Shown here: piece after piece, positions 1 through 7,443 of the stretch
Numbering within the stretch: position 1 is the stretch's first letter
Layout of the letters: every line of letters starts with the position of its first letter
Source: CAWULT01 sp963923455
GTDB lineage: Bacteria > Acidobacteriota > Vicinamibacteria > Vicinamibacterales > UBA2999
Direction: 5' to 3'
Length of the DNA stretch: 43,722 nt
Assembly: GCA_963923455.1 (NCBI GenBank)
Contig: CAWULT010000027.1
Span: 1 to 43,722 of the forward strand
The notes under the pieces: generated by a model
Database searches by the model: none
Seen by the model: only the letters and a program-made list of their open reading frames with translations
Told to the model about the DNA's origin: nothing
Made by a program: the position numbers and the translations under genes

Positions 1-774
1 GCCACGGCCGCGTCCACCGCCGCCCGGCCCGCCAGGTCCACCAGCTCCCCCCTGCCGCGCCGCTCCGGGCGGAGGCGGCGTGACGACGTAGCTGCCGCCG
101 AGCCCCGCGCACAACTGGTCGAGGTCCGGCGAGCCGACGTTGCCAGACCCCGGCCACTGCGTGTGGTTCTTCTGATACTCGTTGGCGGGCTGGCTCGGAT
201 TGGCGCTCGGCGGCGTGAAGCGGCCGGCCAGGCTCTCCAGCGTCAGCGCCCCCGCCGGGAAGCCGCCGTGCAGGTCCGGATGGAGCGGCGATCGGCCGTG
301 GCCGGGCCGGTCGACGACGTAGACCTTGTAGCCTTCCTGGACCAGGTACTGGAACCAGCCGGGGCGGCCGTCGGGCGTGCCCATCCAGTCGGTGCCCTGC
401 CCGCCGCCGCCGTGCACCAGCACCACGGGAAACGGATGCTTCACCTGCGAGGGAATCATGTACTCGACGTACATCTGCTGGCCGCCGACGAACGCGCCGC
501 GCGCGGTCTCGGCCCGCTTCACGTTCACCCAGAGGTAGCTCCACTCGGCGACGTCGAGGGGAATCGTGTTGGCCGCGATCGCGGCGGCCCGCTGCGCCAG
601 CGCCGCGCCGTCCGCCTCGTCGACCAGGGAGCCGAACGCCGCGGCGGCGGATCCGGCCACACCGAGCGCGGCGGCCCGGCGCATGAAGGCGCGCCGGCCG
701 ATCCGGCCGGCGGCAAAGGCGTCGCACAGCGACACCACGGACGGGGTGTCGTCACGAGTCACGTCTGCACTCAT
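1..774 (-). CDS. Esterase-713-like alpha/beta hydrolase, Tat-type signal, 3' end outside window
   Basis: The first 258 residues are visible; the C-terminus lies beyond the window edge. The N-terminus has a twin-arginine-like stretch (GRRAFMRRAAALGVAG, about residues 28-43) followed by an Ala-rich segment, so the protein is probably exported by Tat. The core has VVLVHGGGGQGTDWMGTPDG, then a GWFQYL stretch and VYVVDRPGHGRS. This arrangement matches the Alcaligenes esterase-713 type of alpha/beta hydrolase, where the GGG motif forms the oxyanion region; the nucleophile, acid and base are not all in view. The last visible 25 residues are Gly/Pro-rich, an unusual low-complexity insert for the fold. 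ATG at 774 has GGAG 5 nt upstream (CTGGAGCGGGT). It is divergent from the DUF5916 gene at 870. Family call is from motifs; substrate unknown. Confidence 0.75.
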   Translation of the reverse strand, partial: MSADVTRDDTPSVVSLCDAFAAGRIGRRAFMRRAAALGVAGSAAAAFGSLVDEADGAALAQRAAAIAANTIPLDVAEWSYLWVNVKRAETARGAFVGGQQMYVEYMIPSQVKHPFPVVLVHGGGGQGTDWMGTPDGRPGWFQYLVQEGYKVYVVDRPGHGRSPLHPDLHGGFPAGALTLESLAGRFTPPSANPSQPANEYQKNHTQWPGSGNVGSPDLDQLCAGLGGSYVVTPPPPGAARQGGAGGPGGPGGGGRGRG

Positions 775-869
775 ACCCGCTCCAGGAGATGCGAAGAAGG
801 GCCATCGGGGACGGCCAAGCATCGAGGGAAGTGCCGGGTCGTGTCAATCGTGTGGCACACTAGGAGGTT

Positions 870-3161
870 GTGCCGCTGCTGATCCTCGCCGTCTGGCTGT
901 GCGTGCTCGGGGCGCCGCCGGCCCTGGCCGGGCCGGCCGGACAGGCGACCCCGACGGCGCCCGCCGCCGAGACCCTGACTCGCGACGGCGACGGACGCGT
1001 CACCGCGCGCGCCGTCCGCTTGGACGCGCCCTTGAGGCTCGACGGCCGTCTCGACGAGGCGGTCTACGCGGCCACCCCGCCGATGTCCGGCTTCGTCCAG
1101 AACGATCCCCAGTTCGGTGCGCCCTCGACCGAGAAGACCGAGGTCTGGGTGACGTTCGACGACGCCAACGTCTACGTCTCGATGCGCGCCTACGAGAGCG
1201 AGCCCGAACGGATGGTCGTCAGCGAGATGCGGCGCGACAGCCAGACCGTGCTGCAGAACGAGAACTTCGCGTTCGCGTTCGACACCTTCGGCGACCGGCG
1301 GAACTCGTTCGTGTTCCAGTTCAACCCGATCGGCGGGCGCATGGACGGGCAGAACACCGGCGAGGGCACCTACAACGGCGACTGGAACCCCGTGTGGCGC
1401 CTCGCGGTCGGCCGCTTCGAGGGCGGCTGGACGGGCGAGGCCGCCATCCCGTTCAAGTCCATCCGCTACGGGTCTGGGGCCGAGCAGCGCTGGGGATTCC
1501 AGGTGCGCCGCATCAACCGGTGGCGCAACGAAGTCTCGTTCCTGGCACCGGTGTTCCGCGGCACCGGCAACCGCGGCATCTTCATGGTGTCGCAGTACGC
1601 GACGCTCGTGGGCATCGCGCCTCCGCAGGGCTCGCGGACGATGGAGCTCAAGCCGTACGCGACGTCCAACCTCACGACCGACAACCTCGCCGCCCGGCGC
1701 GTCACCAACGACCCGAACGCCGAGACGGGCCTCGACGCCAAGCTCGGGCTCACGCAGAACGTCACGGCCGACCTCACCCTCAACACCGACTTCGCCCAGG
1801 TCGAGGCCGACGAGCAGCAGGTCAACCTGACGCGCTTCACCCTGTTCTTTCCTGAGAAACGCGACTTCTTCCTGGAAAACCAGGGCTTCTTCCAGTTCGC
1901 GACCGGCGCCAACGTGGGAGGCAACGCCAACACGGGCACCGGCGGCGCCACCAACACCAACAGCACCAGCAACACGCCCGTGCTCTTCTACAGCCGGCGC
2001 ATCGGCCTCGAGCAGGGCCGCGAGATTCCAATCGTGGCCGGCGCCCGCGCGAGCGGCCGGGTCGGCCGGTACACGCTCGGCGTGCTCAACATCCAGACCG
2101 GCGACGATCCGCGGTTCGGCATCCCCTCCGCCAACTTCACGGTGGCGCGCCTGCGCCGGGACGTGCTGCGCCGCGGCGCGGTGGGCGCGGTGGTGACCGG
2201 CCGGTCGCGGGCCTCCGGCGGGAACGGCGGCGCGGAGAGCTACGGCCTCGACGCCAACTTCGCGTTCTTCGCCAACCTCGGGCTGAGTGCGTATTGGGCG
2301 AAGACGTCCACGCCGGGGGCGAGCGGCGGCGACACGAGCTACCGCGCCAACCTGGATTACAACGGGGACCGGTACGGGGTGAACCTCGAGAAGCTCGTGG
2401 TGGGCGAACGCTTCGACCCGCAAGTCGGGTTCGTCCGCCGCGACGACATGGACCGGAGCTACGCCCTGTTCCGCTTCAGCCCCCGCCCGGGTCGACGCGT
2501 GCCCGCCGTGCGGAAGTTCTGGCTGACGGGCTCGGTCAACTACATCGAAAACATGCGCGGACAGCTCGAAACCCGCGAGCAGCGCGGCGAGTTCCGCACC
2601 GAGTTCCAGAGCAGCGACACGCTGCAGCTGGCCTACACCCGCGAGCACCAGTGGTTCGACCGCCCGTTCACGATCGCGACGGGCGTCGTGATTCCGCCCC
2701 GCGTCGGCTACGACTTCGGCACGTGGGCGGCGGAATGGTCCCGCGGCCGGCAGCACTGGCTGTCGGGCACGCTCAACGTGGAGCGCGGCACGTTCTATGA
2801 CGGCACGCGCACCGCCGTGGGCTTCAGCAGCGGGCGTGTGAACATCACCCGTCAGGTCGCCGTGGAGCCAGGCGTCTCGGTGAACCGGGTCCGGATGCCG
2901 TACGGAGACTTCACGACCACGCTGGCGACGGCGCGAACCACCTACACCGTGACGCCGATGATGTTCGTCAGCGGCCTGGTGCAGTACCTCTCGGCCAGCC
3001 GGACCGTCAGCACGAACATCCGCTTCCGCTGGGAATACCAGCCCGGCAGCGAGTTCTTCGTCGTGCTGAACGAGTCACGCGACACCGTGCAGCCGGCCGC
3101 GCGCCCGGCCCTGCAGAACCGCGCGCTCATCGTGAAGGTCAACCGCCTGTTCCGCTTCTGA
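870..3161 (+). CDS. DUF5916 / CBM9-like secreted protein, probable outer-membrane beta-barrel (copy 1)
   Basis: The 763-residue product has a signal peptide (MPLLILAVWLCVLGAPPALA), then a CBM9-like beta-sandwich domain (about residues 45-240; LDGRLDEAVY, TEVWVTFDDANVYVS) and the long DUF5916 region with the hallmarks TDFAQVEADEQQVNLTRF and FFPEKRDFFLENQGFF near residue 330. The protein ends in NRLFRF; a terminal aromatic residue after alternating strands is typical of BAM-inserted outer-membrane barrels, so the second half is likely a barrel. Two further copies lie at 36398-38806 and 38831-41164. A TAG at 861-863 closes the frame upstream, so GTG 870 is the earliest start. AGGAGG (862-867) is only 2 nt before it, so a start at one of the next CTG codons is possible. 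Function of the family is not established; polysaccharide or peptide handling at the surface is inference. Confidence 0.85.
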   Translation: MPLLILAVWLCVLGAPPALAGPAGQATPTAPAAETLTRDGDGRVTARAVRLDAPLRLDGRLDEAVYAATPPMSGFVQNDPQFGAPSTEKTEVWVTFDDANVYVSMRAYESEPERMVVSEMRRDSQTVLQNENFAFAFDTFGDRRNSFVFQFNPIGGRMDGQNTGEGTYNGDWNPVWRLAVGRFEGGWTGEAAIPFKSIRYGSGAEQRWGFQVRRINRWRNEVSFLAPVFRGTGNRGIFMVSQYATLVGIAPPQGSRTMELKPYATSNLTTDNLAARRVTNDPNAETGLDAKLGLTQNVTADLTLNTDFAQVEADEQQVNLTRFTLFFPEKRDFFLENQGFFQFATGANVGGNANTGTGGATNTNSTSNTPVLFYSRRIGLEQGREIPIVAGARASGRVGRYTLGVLNIQTGDDPRFGIPSANFTVARLRRDVLRRGAVGAVVTGRSRASGGNGGAESYGLDANFAFFANLGLSAYWAKTSTPGASGGDTSYRANLDYNGDRYGVNLEKLVVGERFDPQVGFVRRDDMDRSYALFRFSPRPGRRVPAVRKFWLTGSVNYIENMRGQLETREQRGEFRTEFQSSDTLQLAYTREHQWFDRPFTIATGVVIPPRVGYDFGTWAAEWSRGRQHWLSGTLNVERGTFYDGTRTAVGFSSGRVNITRQVAVEPGVSVNRVRMPYGDFTTTLATARTTYTVTPMMFVSGLVQYLSASRTVSTNIRFRWEYQPGSEFFVVLNESRDTVQPAARPALQNRALIVKVNRLFRF

Positions 3162-3169
3162 CCTGGGCG

Positions 3170-3922
3170 TCAGATCGCCTTGCACGGGGCCGGCGACCAC
3201 TTGGCGCCGTCGGGCTCCTTCTTGAAATGCGAACTCGTCACGAAGTCCTGCGTCAGGTACTTCGGGTCGTTGACGATGGCGGTCACCACCAGCCACTCGT
3301 CGCCGTTGGGCGCGGCGAACCGGTCGTAGTACTCGGTGAGCGTCGTCCCCTCGCTGTAGGGCACGCCGTTCCTGCGCAGCCAGGCGGCGCGCAGGTTCGT
3401 GGTCACCGCCTTGAGGTTGCCGACTCCCGGCGCCGCCGCGCCGCGGCCCCGGCCGGCCGGGCGTTCCCACTCCGCGGTCGACGTGCCCTGCAGCGACGGT
3501 ACGGGACGCCGCGCCGCGGCGGGCACCGCCCCGAACACGAGCCGCCGCGTCTGCACGCCGGCGTCCGTCTCGATCTTCAGGACCGTGTCGCTCTCCCACG
3601 TGATGTGCAACCGGGTCGGCATCCGCATCAAGCCGGCGGCGCCGTAGGCCAGGCACGACCCGTCCGTGGCCGGGTTCCACGCGCCGGCCACCTTGGTGCC
3701 CTCGGGATTGAGCGGCACCGACGCCGTGTCGCCCTTGGGCGGCGTGACCATGCGCCAGCGCCAGTCCTCGTTGACGACCGACACCCAGTACCCCGTCAGG
3801 TCGATGGGCGCGCCCGCCCGGGGCGTGGGCGGCGGCGCGGGAGCCTGCGCCGGCGCCGGTCCCTGCGCGGACAGCGTGGCGATGACGCCGAACAGCACGA
3901 ACGCGATCATCCCCTTCTTCAT
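3170..3922 (-). CDS. Secreted protein of unknown function, paralogue of the 5028-5882 product
   Basis: The 250-residue product has a signal peptide (MKKGMIAFVLFGVIATLSAQ) and a Pro/Ala-rich linker, then a lipocalin-like beta-rich domain beginning DLTGYWVSVVNEDW. It shares with the product of 5028-5882 the stretches TTNLRAAWLRRNG and PKYLTQDF (there TTHLKAGWVRRNG and PYYLTEPL) and a conserved late Cys, so the two genes are paralogues at either side of a metallo-beta-lactamase gene. GGGAGG lies 10 nt before the ATG. It is the last gene of a three-gene minus-strand operon. I recognise it as a type common in Acidobacteria but know no function. The whole domain looks intact. Confidence 0.75.
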   Translation of the reverse strand: MKKGMIAFVLFGVIATLSAQGPAPAQAPAPPPTPRAGAPIDLTGYWVSVVNEDWRWRMVTPPKGDTASVPLNPEGTKVAGAWNPATDGSCLAYGAAGLMRMPTRLHITWESDTVLKIETDAGVQTRRLVFGAVPAAARRPVPSLQGTSTAEWERPAGRGRGAAAPGVGNLKAVTTNLRAAWLRRNGVPYSEGTTLTEYYDRFAAPNGDEWLVVTAIVNDPKYLTQDFVTSSHFKKEPDGAKWSPAPCKAI

Positions 3923-3943
3923 GTACGGTGTGCCTCCCGATTC

Positions 3944-5011
3944 CTAGCGTCCCGTTCCGGACAGGCTGCGGTACGCGGCCTCGATGAACGCGTCCGTCGT
4001 CCAGAATCCCTGCGTGGCCCCGTAACGGCCCTCGTAGTCGCGTACGAGGCCGGCGGCCTTCACCTGCTCCAGCGTCAGTCCCCGCTTCACGCCGTCGCGG
4101 ACGCGGTCGCGGACGATCGTCGCCATGTCGCGGTACTCGACGACGTCGGCCTCGTCCGCGAGCCGGCCGTGCCCGGGAATGACGTACGTGCCGCCCTCCT
4201 GCTTCTCGCGGGGCACCGTGATGTCGATGATCCGGTTCAGCGCCGCCAGGATGCCGTTGATGGAGCCACCCTGGGCGACGTTGATCACCGGAAAGGTCGT
4301 GTTGACGTAAAGGTCGCCGGCGACGAGCACGTCCGACTTGCGGAAGAACACCATCACGTCGCCGTCGGTGTGCGCACCCGGTACGTGAATCAACTGGACG
4401 GCCTCGTCGTTGAAGAACAGTTCGTGGCCGTCGCCGAAGAAGGTCTCGGCGGGCGTCGCGAACACCGGCGGCGGCGGGGTCATCGCGCTCATCCGGTTCT
4501 GCACGTTCTCGTGGGCGATGATCTGCGCGTAGTTGGCGGCGGCGGCTCCGGCCTGCCCGGCGAAGTTGCCGGCGATGATCGACCGGCCCGCGGCGGCGAC
4601 CTTGGCGTTGCCCCCGATGTGATCGGGGTGCACGTGCGTGTTGACGATCCACCGAATCGGCTTGCCGTTCGCCAGCCGGCGCACTTCGGCGACCATCGCA
4701 TCGCCGAGCGGCTCGGTCATCGTGTCGACGACCAGCACCCCGTCGCTGCCGATCTGCACGGCGGCGTTGACGAAGCCGCCGACCAGCATCCAGACGTTGC
4801 CCTGGACGTGCAGCGACCGTACCTCGGGTGCCGCAGGTGCCCCGCCCTGGCGCCCGCCCGCGGCGCCTGCCCCGCCCTGACGGCCCTGGCCGCCGCCCGC
4901 CGCTCCCTGCGCGGCGGGACGCGCGAGGGGCGCCGCCACGGTCAGCGCCGCGGCCAGCGCGGCAATGACGGCCGCCCCGACCGGGCGCCCGGCATCCATC
5001 CTTGTCCGCAT
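3944..5011 (-). CDS. Secreted metallo-beta-lactamase-fold hydrolase
   Basis: The 355-residue product carries the complete zinc ligand set of the MBL fold: H126-V-H128-P-D130-H131, H214 (PGAHTDGD), D233 (VAGDLYVN) and H281 (IPGHG). A hydrophobic signal region (residues 12-35) followed by a Gly/Gln/Arg low-complexity linker (about 36-60) suggests export. A helical C-terminal tail (about 290-355) follows the catalytic domain. The substrate cannot be told from the motifs; the family includes lactamases, thioesterase-like and quinoprotein-associated hydrolases. The frame is open to an upstream start at 5038 that would overlap the preceding gene by 11 bp; ATG 5011 leaves a 16-bp gap and places the signal peptide nearer the N-terminus, so I prefer it. 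It is the middle gene of an operon with two paralogous secreted proteins, so it may act on the same substrate. Confidence 0.85.
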   Translation of the reverse strand: MRTRMDAGRPVGAAVIAALAAALTVAAPLARPAAQGAAGGGQGRQGGAGAAGGRQGGAPAAPEVRSLHVQGNVWMLVGGFVNAAVQIGSDGVLVVDTMTEPLGDAMVAEVRRLANGKPIRWIVNTHVHPDHIGGNAKVAAAGRSIIAGNFAGQAGAAAANYAQIIAHENVQNRMSAMTPPPPVFATPAETFFGDGHELFFNDEAVQLIHVPGAHTDGDVMVFFRKSDVLVAGDLYVNTTFPVINVAQGGSINGILAALNRIIDITVPREKQEGGTYVIPGHGRLADEADVVEYRDMATIVRDRVRDGVKRGLTLEQVKAAGLVRDYEGRYGATQGFWTTDAFIEAAYRSLSGTGR

Positions 5012-5027
5012 CCCCGCCCCCACCGGC

Positions 5028-5882
5028 CTACCGCCCACCCTGGGCGGCGAACCGCTTCATGAACTCGGGCAAGGCCGTCTCCGCGCCACCGCGCGTGGCC
5101 TCCACCGGCAGGCCGTGCTTCTTCGCGTATTCGTCGATGTACGGGTTCTGGCCCGGCAGGTGGTGCGGCACGTCTCCCTTCTCGCGCGGCACCTCGACGG
5201 CGGGGCTGCACGGGTAGGGCGCCATCGTGACGTCGTTGGTCAGCACGAACCCGTTCGTCTTGATCAGCGGTTCGGTCAGGTAGTACGGGTCCTCGATCAT
5301 GTAGACGTGGGTCAGGTAGTTGCCGTGACGGATGAAGCGCTCGGTCATCGTGGCCCGGTCGCTCAAGGCGAGCCCGTTGCGCCGGACCCAGCCGGCTTTC
5401 AGGTGCGTGGTCCTGACCTCGAGCACGTTGCCGACCCAGCGCCCGGTCGAGAAGCCCTGCCACGTGTGGGCGGCGTACTCGGGCGGGTGCGGGCGGCCGT
5501 CCATCCAGATCTCGCGCTCCTGCTCCTGCCAGAAGATGTGGGTCGACAGCTTGACGAGGTCCTGCGTGGCGTCGTCGTAGGTGGGCGTGATCCGCAGGTT
5601 GCCGACGCCGCGGAACCCGTAGGTCGAGGGATGCGGCTTGCACTGGTGCTCGGGCAGCGTCAGCAGCGACGCGTCCCAGGCCATCCCCCGCAGGCGCCCG
5701 GCCTCGCTGATCGGCAGGCCCGCGTAGTCGCCGACGTCCGGCCCGGGAATCCGCTCGACCTGGTCCTCGTGGAAGATCGGTGCCCAGATCCCGACGAGAT
5801 CCGTCTGGGCCGAGGCCACTCGCGAGGTGCCGAGCAGCGCCACCGCCACACACGCCAATATTGTGAACCGCCTTGAACTCAT
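5028..5882 (-). CDS. Secreted protein of unknown function, first gene of MBL operon
   Basis: The 284-residue product has a clear signal peptide (MSSRRFTILACVAVALLGTSRVASAQ). The mature part starts TDLVGIWAPIFHED and contains conserved-looking GFRGVGNLRITPTYDD, TTHLKAGWVRRNG and DPYYLTEPL stretches, several of them shared with the 3170-3922 product. It is predicted to be a periplasmic, mainly beta protein. Its own promoter lies 30-60 bp upstream and AGAGGG precedes the ATG. I do not know a function for the family; it is frequent near hydrolases in Acidobacteria. Pairing with an MBL enzyme suggests a small secreted pathway, which is inference. Confidence 0.75.
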   Translation of the reverse strand: MSSRRFTILACVAVALLGTSRVASAQTDLVGIWAPIFHEDQVERIPGPDVGDYAGLPISEAGRLRGMAWDASLLTLPEHQCKPHPSTYGFRGVGNLRITPTYDDATQDLVKLSTHIFWQEQEREIWMDGRPHPPEYAAHTWQGFSTGRWVGNVLEVRTTHLKAGWVRRNGLALSDRATMTERFIRHGNYLTHVYMIEDPYYLTEPLIKTNGFVLTNDVTMAPYPCSPAVEVPREKGDVPHHLPGQNPYIDEYAKKHGLPVEATRGGAETALPEFMKRFAAQGGR

Positions 5883-5912
5883 CGTTCCCTCTGCGGATCC
5901 GAACGCCGCTGC

Positions 5913-5941
5913 ATCTTAGTGCGTCCCCTGTCCCCGTTCAA
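5913..5941 (-). promoter_or_regulatory. Predicted sigma70-type promoter of the 5882-3170 operon
   Basis: On the minus strand TTGAAC (5941-5936), a 17-bp spacer and TAAGAT (5918-5913) lie 30 bp before the ATG at 5882. Hexamers and spacing fit a sigma70-type promoter. Confidence 0.55.
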
Positions 5942-5975
5942 CCACCAGCGCCTGTCCGTCGCATCCTTCCATCGC

Positions 5976-7427
5976 TCAGGCCAGGAGCCCACGCACGACC
6001 CTGCCGGCCACGTCCGTGAGGCGGAAGTCGCGCCCCTGGCTCCTGACCGTCAGCCGTTCGTGGTCGATGCCGAGCGTGTGGAGGATCGTGGCATTGAGGT
6101 CGTGGACGTGCACGGGATCGGCGGCGATGTTGTAGCAGAACTCGTCGGTCTCGCCGTACGCCACGCCCCCCTTGACCCCGCCACCCGCCATCCACACGCT
6201 GAAGCACCCGCCGTGGTGATCGCGGCCGAACGCGCCCTTGAGGCTGCCCTGAGCGAAGGACGTGCGTCCGAACTCCGTGCCGAACACGACCAGGGTGTCC
6301 TGCAGGAGACCGCGCTGCTTGAGGTCCTTGACCAGGGCGGCGGCGGGCTGGTCCACGATCCGGCACGAATTGGGCTCGCCGCGCGAAATGGCATTGTGAT
6401 GGTCCCAGCCGAGGGCCACCACCATCGTGTAGCGAACGTCGCGTTCGGCCAGACGCCTCGCGATCAGGCAGTGCCGTGCGAACGTGCCGGGCCGACGCAC
6501 GTCGGGTCCGTACATGTCGAGGATGTGCGCGGGTTCCTGTGAGATGTCGGCAACCTCTGGCACGGATGTCTGCATGCGGTACGACATCTCGTACTGGCTG
6601 ACCTTCGAGGCGATCTCCGGGTCGTTGGACGCCTGCTGCTGCGCCGCCGCCAGGGTGCCGATCAGATCCAGCATGTCTCGCCGGTCCTTCATGGTCAGCC
6701 CGGCCGGACTGCCCACGTAGGCCACGGGCTGGTCGCCGCTGCGGAACGGCACGCCCTGGTAGTGCGACGGCAGCAGGCCCGCACTCCATGTGGAGGCGTC
6801 GATCGGCACGCCCATCGTGTTGCCCGAGCTCATGACGACGAACGCCGGCAGGTCACGGTTGTTCGATCCGAGGGCGTAGTTGACCCATGCGCCGGTCGAC
6901 GGGCGTCCGGCGATCTGGAAGCCGGTGTGGAGGAACTTCGACGCGGGATCGTGGTTGACGTGCTCGGTGTGCATCGTGCGGATGATGCAGAGGTCGTCCA
7001 CGATCTCGCGTGTGTAGGGCAACAGGTCACTGACCATCAGGCCGCTCTTGCCGCCCGGCTTGAACGCCGCGAGCGGGCCCACGACCGGAAACGAGGTTTG
7101 CCCCGCCACCATCGTCGACAGGCGCGCCTGCCCCCGCACGGACGCCGGCAGCTCCCCGCCGTGGAGCCGCTCGAGCGTGGGCTTGTAGTCGAAAGTGTCC
7201 ACCTGCGACACGGCACCGAGCATGTGTAGATAGATCACCCGCCTCGCCGTGGGACGCACGTGGGGCACCGCGAGCACCCCGCGACTGTCGAATCCAGGGG
7301 CACCGGCCTGCTGCGCCCAGGCCGGCTCGCCGATCAGTTCGGCGGCAGAGATCCAGCCGAGGCCGGCACCCATCCGGAGCAGGAACGACCGCCTGGCGGA
7401 ATCAAAGGCTGCTGAGCGACTCGACAT
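5976..7427 (-). CDS. DUF1501 protein, Tat-exported
   Basis: The 483-residue product belongs to DUF1501, a sulfatase/alkaline-phosphatase-related fold found beside DUF1549/DUF1553 proteins in Planctomycetes and Acidobacteria. The N-terminus has a twin-arginine motif (RRSFLLRMG, residues 12-20) and a hydrophobic stretch ending PAWAQQ, so it is likely a Tat substrate. Family stretches include FDYKPTLERLHGG, YALGSNNRDLPAFV, LGWDHHNAISRG and TEFGRTSFAQG, then FGRDHHGGCFSVWMAGGGVKG. AGGAGG lies 7 nt before the ATG, immediately after the stop of the DUF1553 gene, so the two are co-transcribed. The exact substrate of the pair is unknown; cell-surface polymer or sulfated-sugar processing is often suggested but not shown here. 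Confidence 0.9.
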   Translation of the reverse strand: MSSRSAAFDSARRSFLLRMGAGLGWISAAELIGEPAWAQQAGAPGFDSRGVLAVPHVRPTARRVIYLHMLGAVSQVDTFDYKPTLERLHGGELPASVRGQARLSTMVAGQTSFPVVGPLAAFKPGGKSGLMVSDLLPYTREIVDDLCIIRTMHTEHVNHDPASKFLHTGFQIAGRPSTGAWVNYALGSNNRDLPAFVVMSSGNTMGVPIDASTWSAGLLPSHYQGVPFRSGDQPVAYVGSPAGLTMKDRRDMLDLIGTLAAAQQQASNDPEIASKVSQYEMSYRMQTSVPEVADISQEPAHILDMYGPDVRRPGTFARHCLIARRLAERDVRYTMVVALGWDHHNAISRGEPNSCRIVDQPAAALVKDLKQRGLLQDTLVVFGTEFGRTSFAQGSLKGAFGRDHHGGCFSVWMAGGGVKGGVAYGETDEFCYNIAADPVHVHDLNATILHTLGIDHERLTVRSQGRDFRLTDVAGRVVRGLLA

Positions 7428-7443
7428 GGCCCGACCTCCTGCC

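Noticed and set aside
771..2756. 661-codon open frame on the minus strand opposite the first DUF5916 gene
   Set aside because: It is Arg/Ala/Gly/Val-rich without recognisable motifs, mirrors the third-position GC of the plus-strand gene, and would overlap the hydrolase start. Similar long frames opposite or across most genes here were rejected for the same reason.
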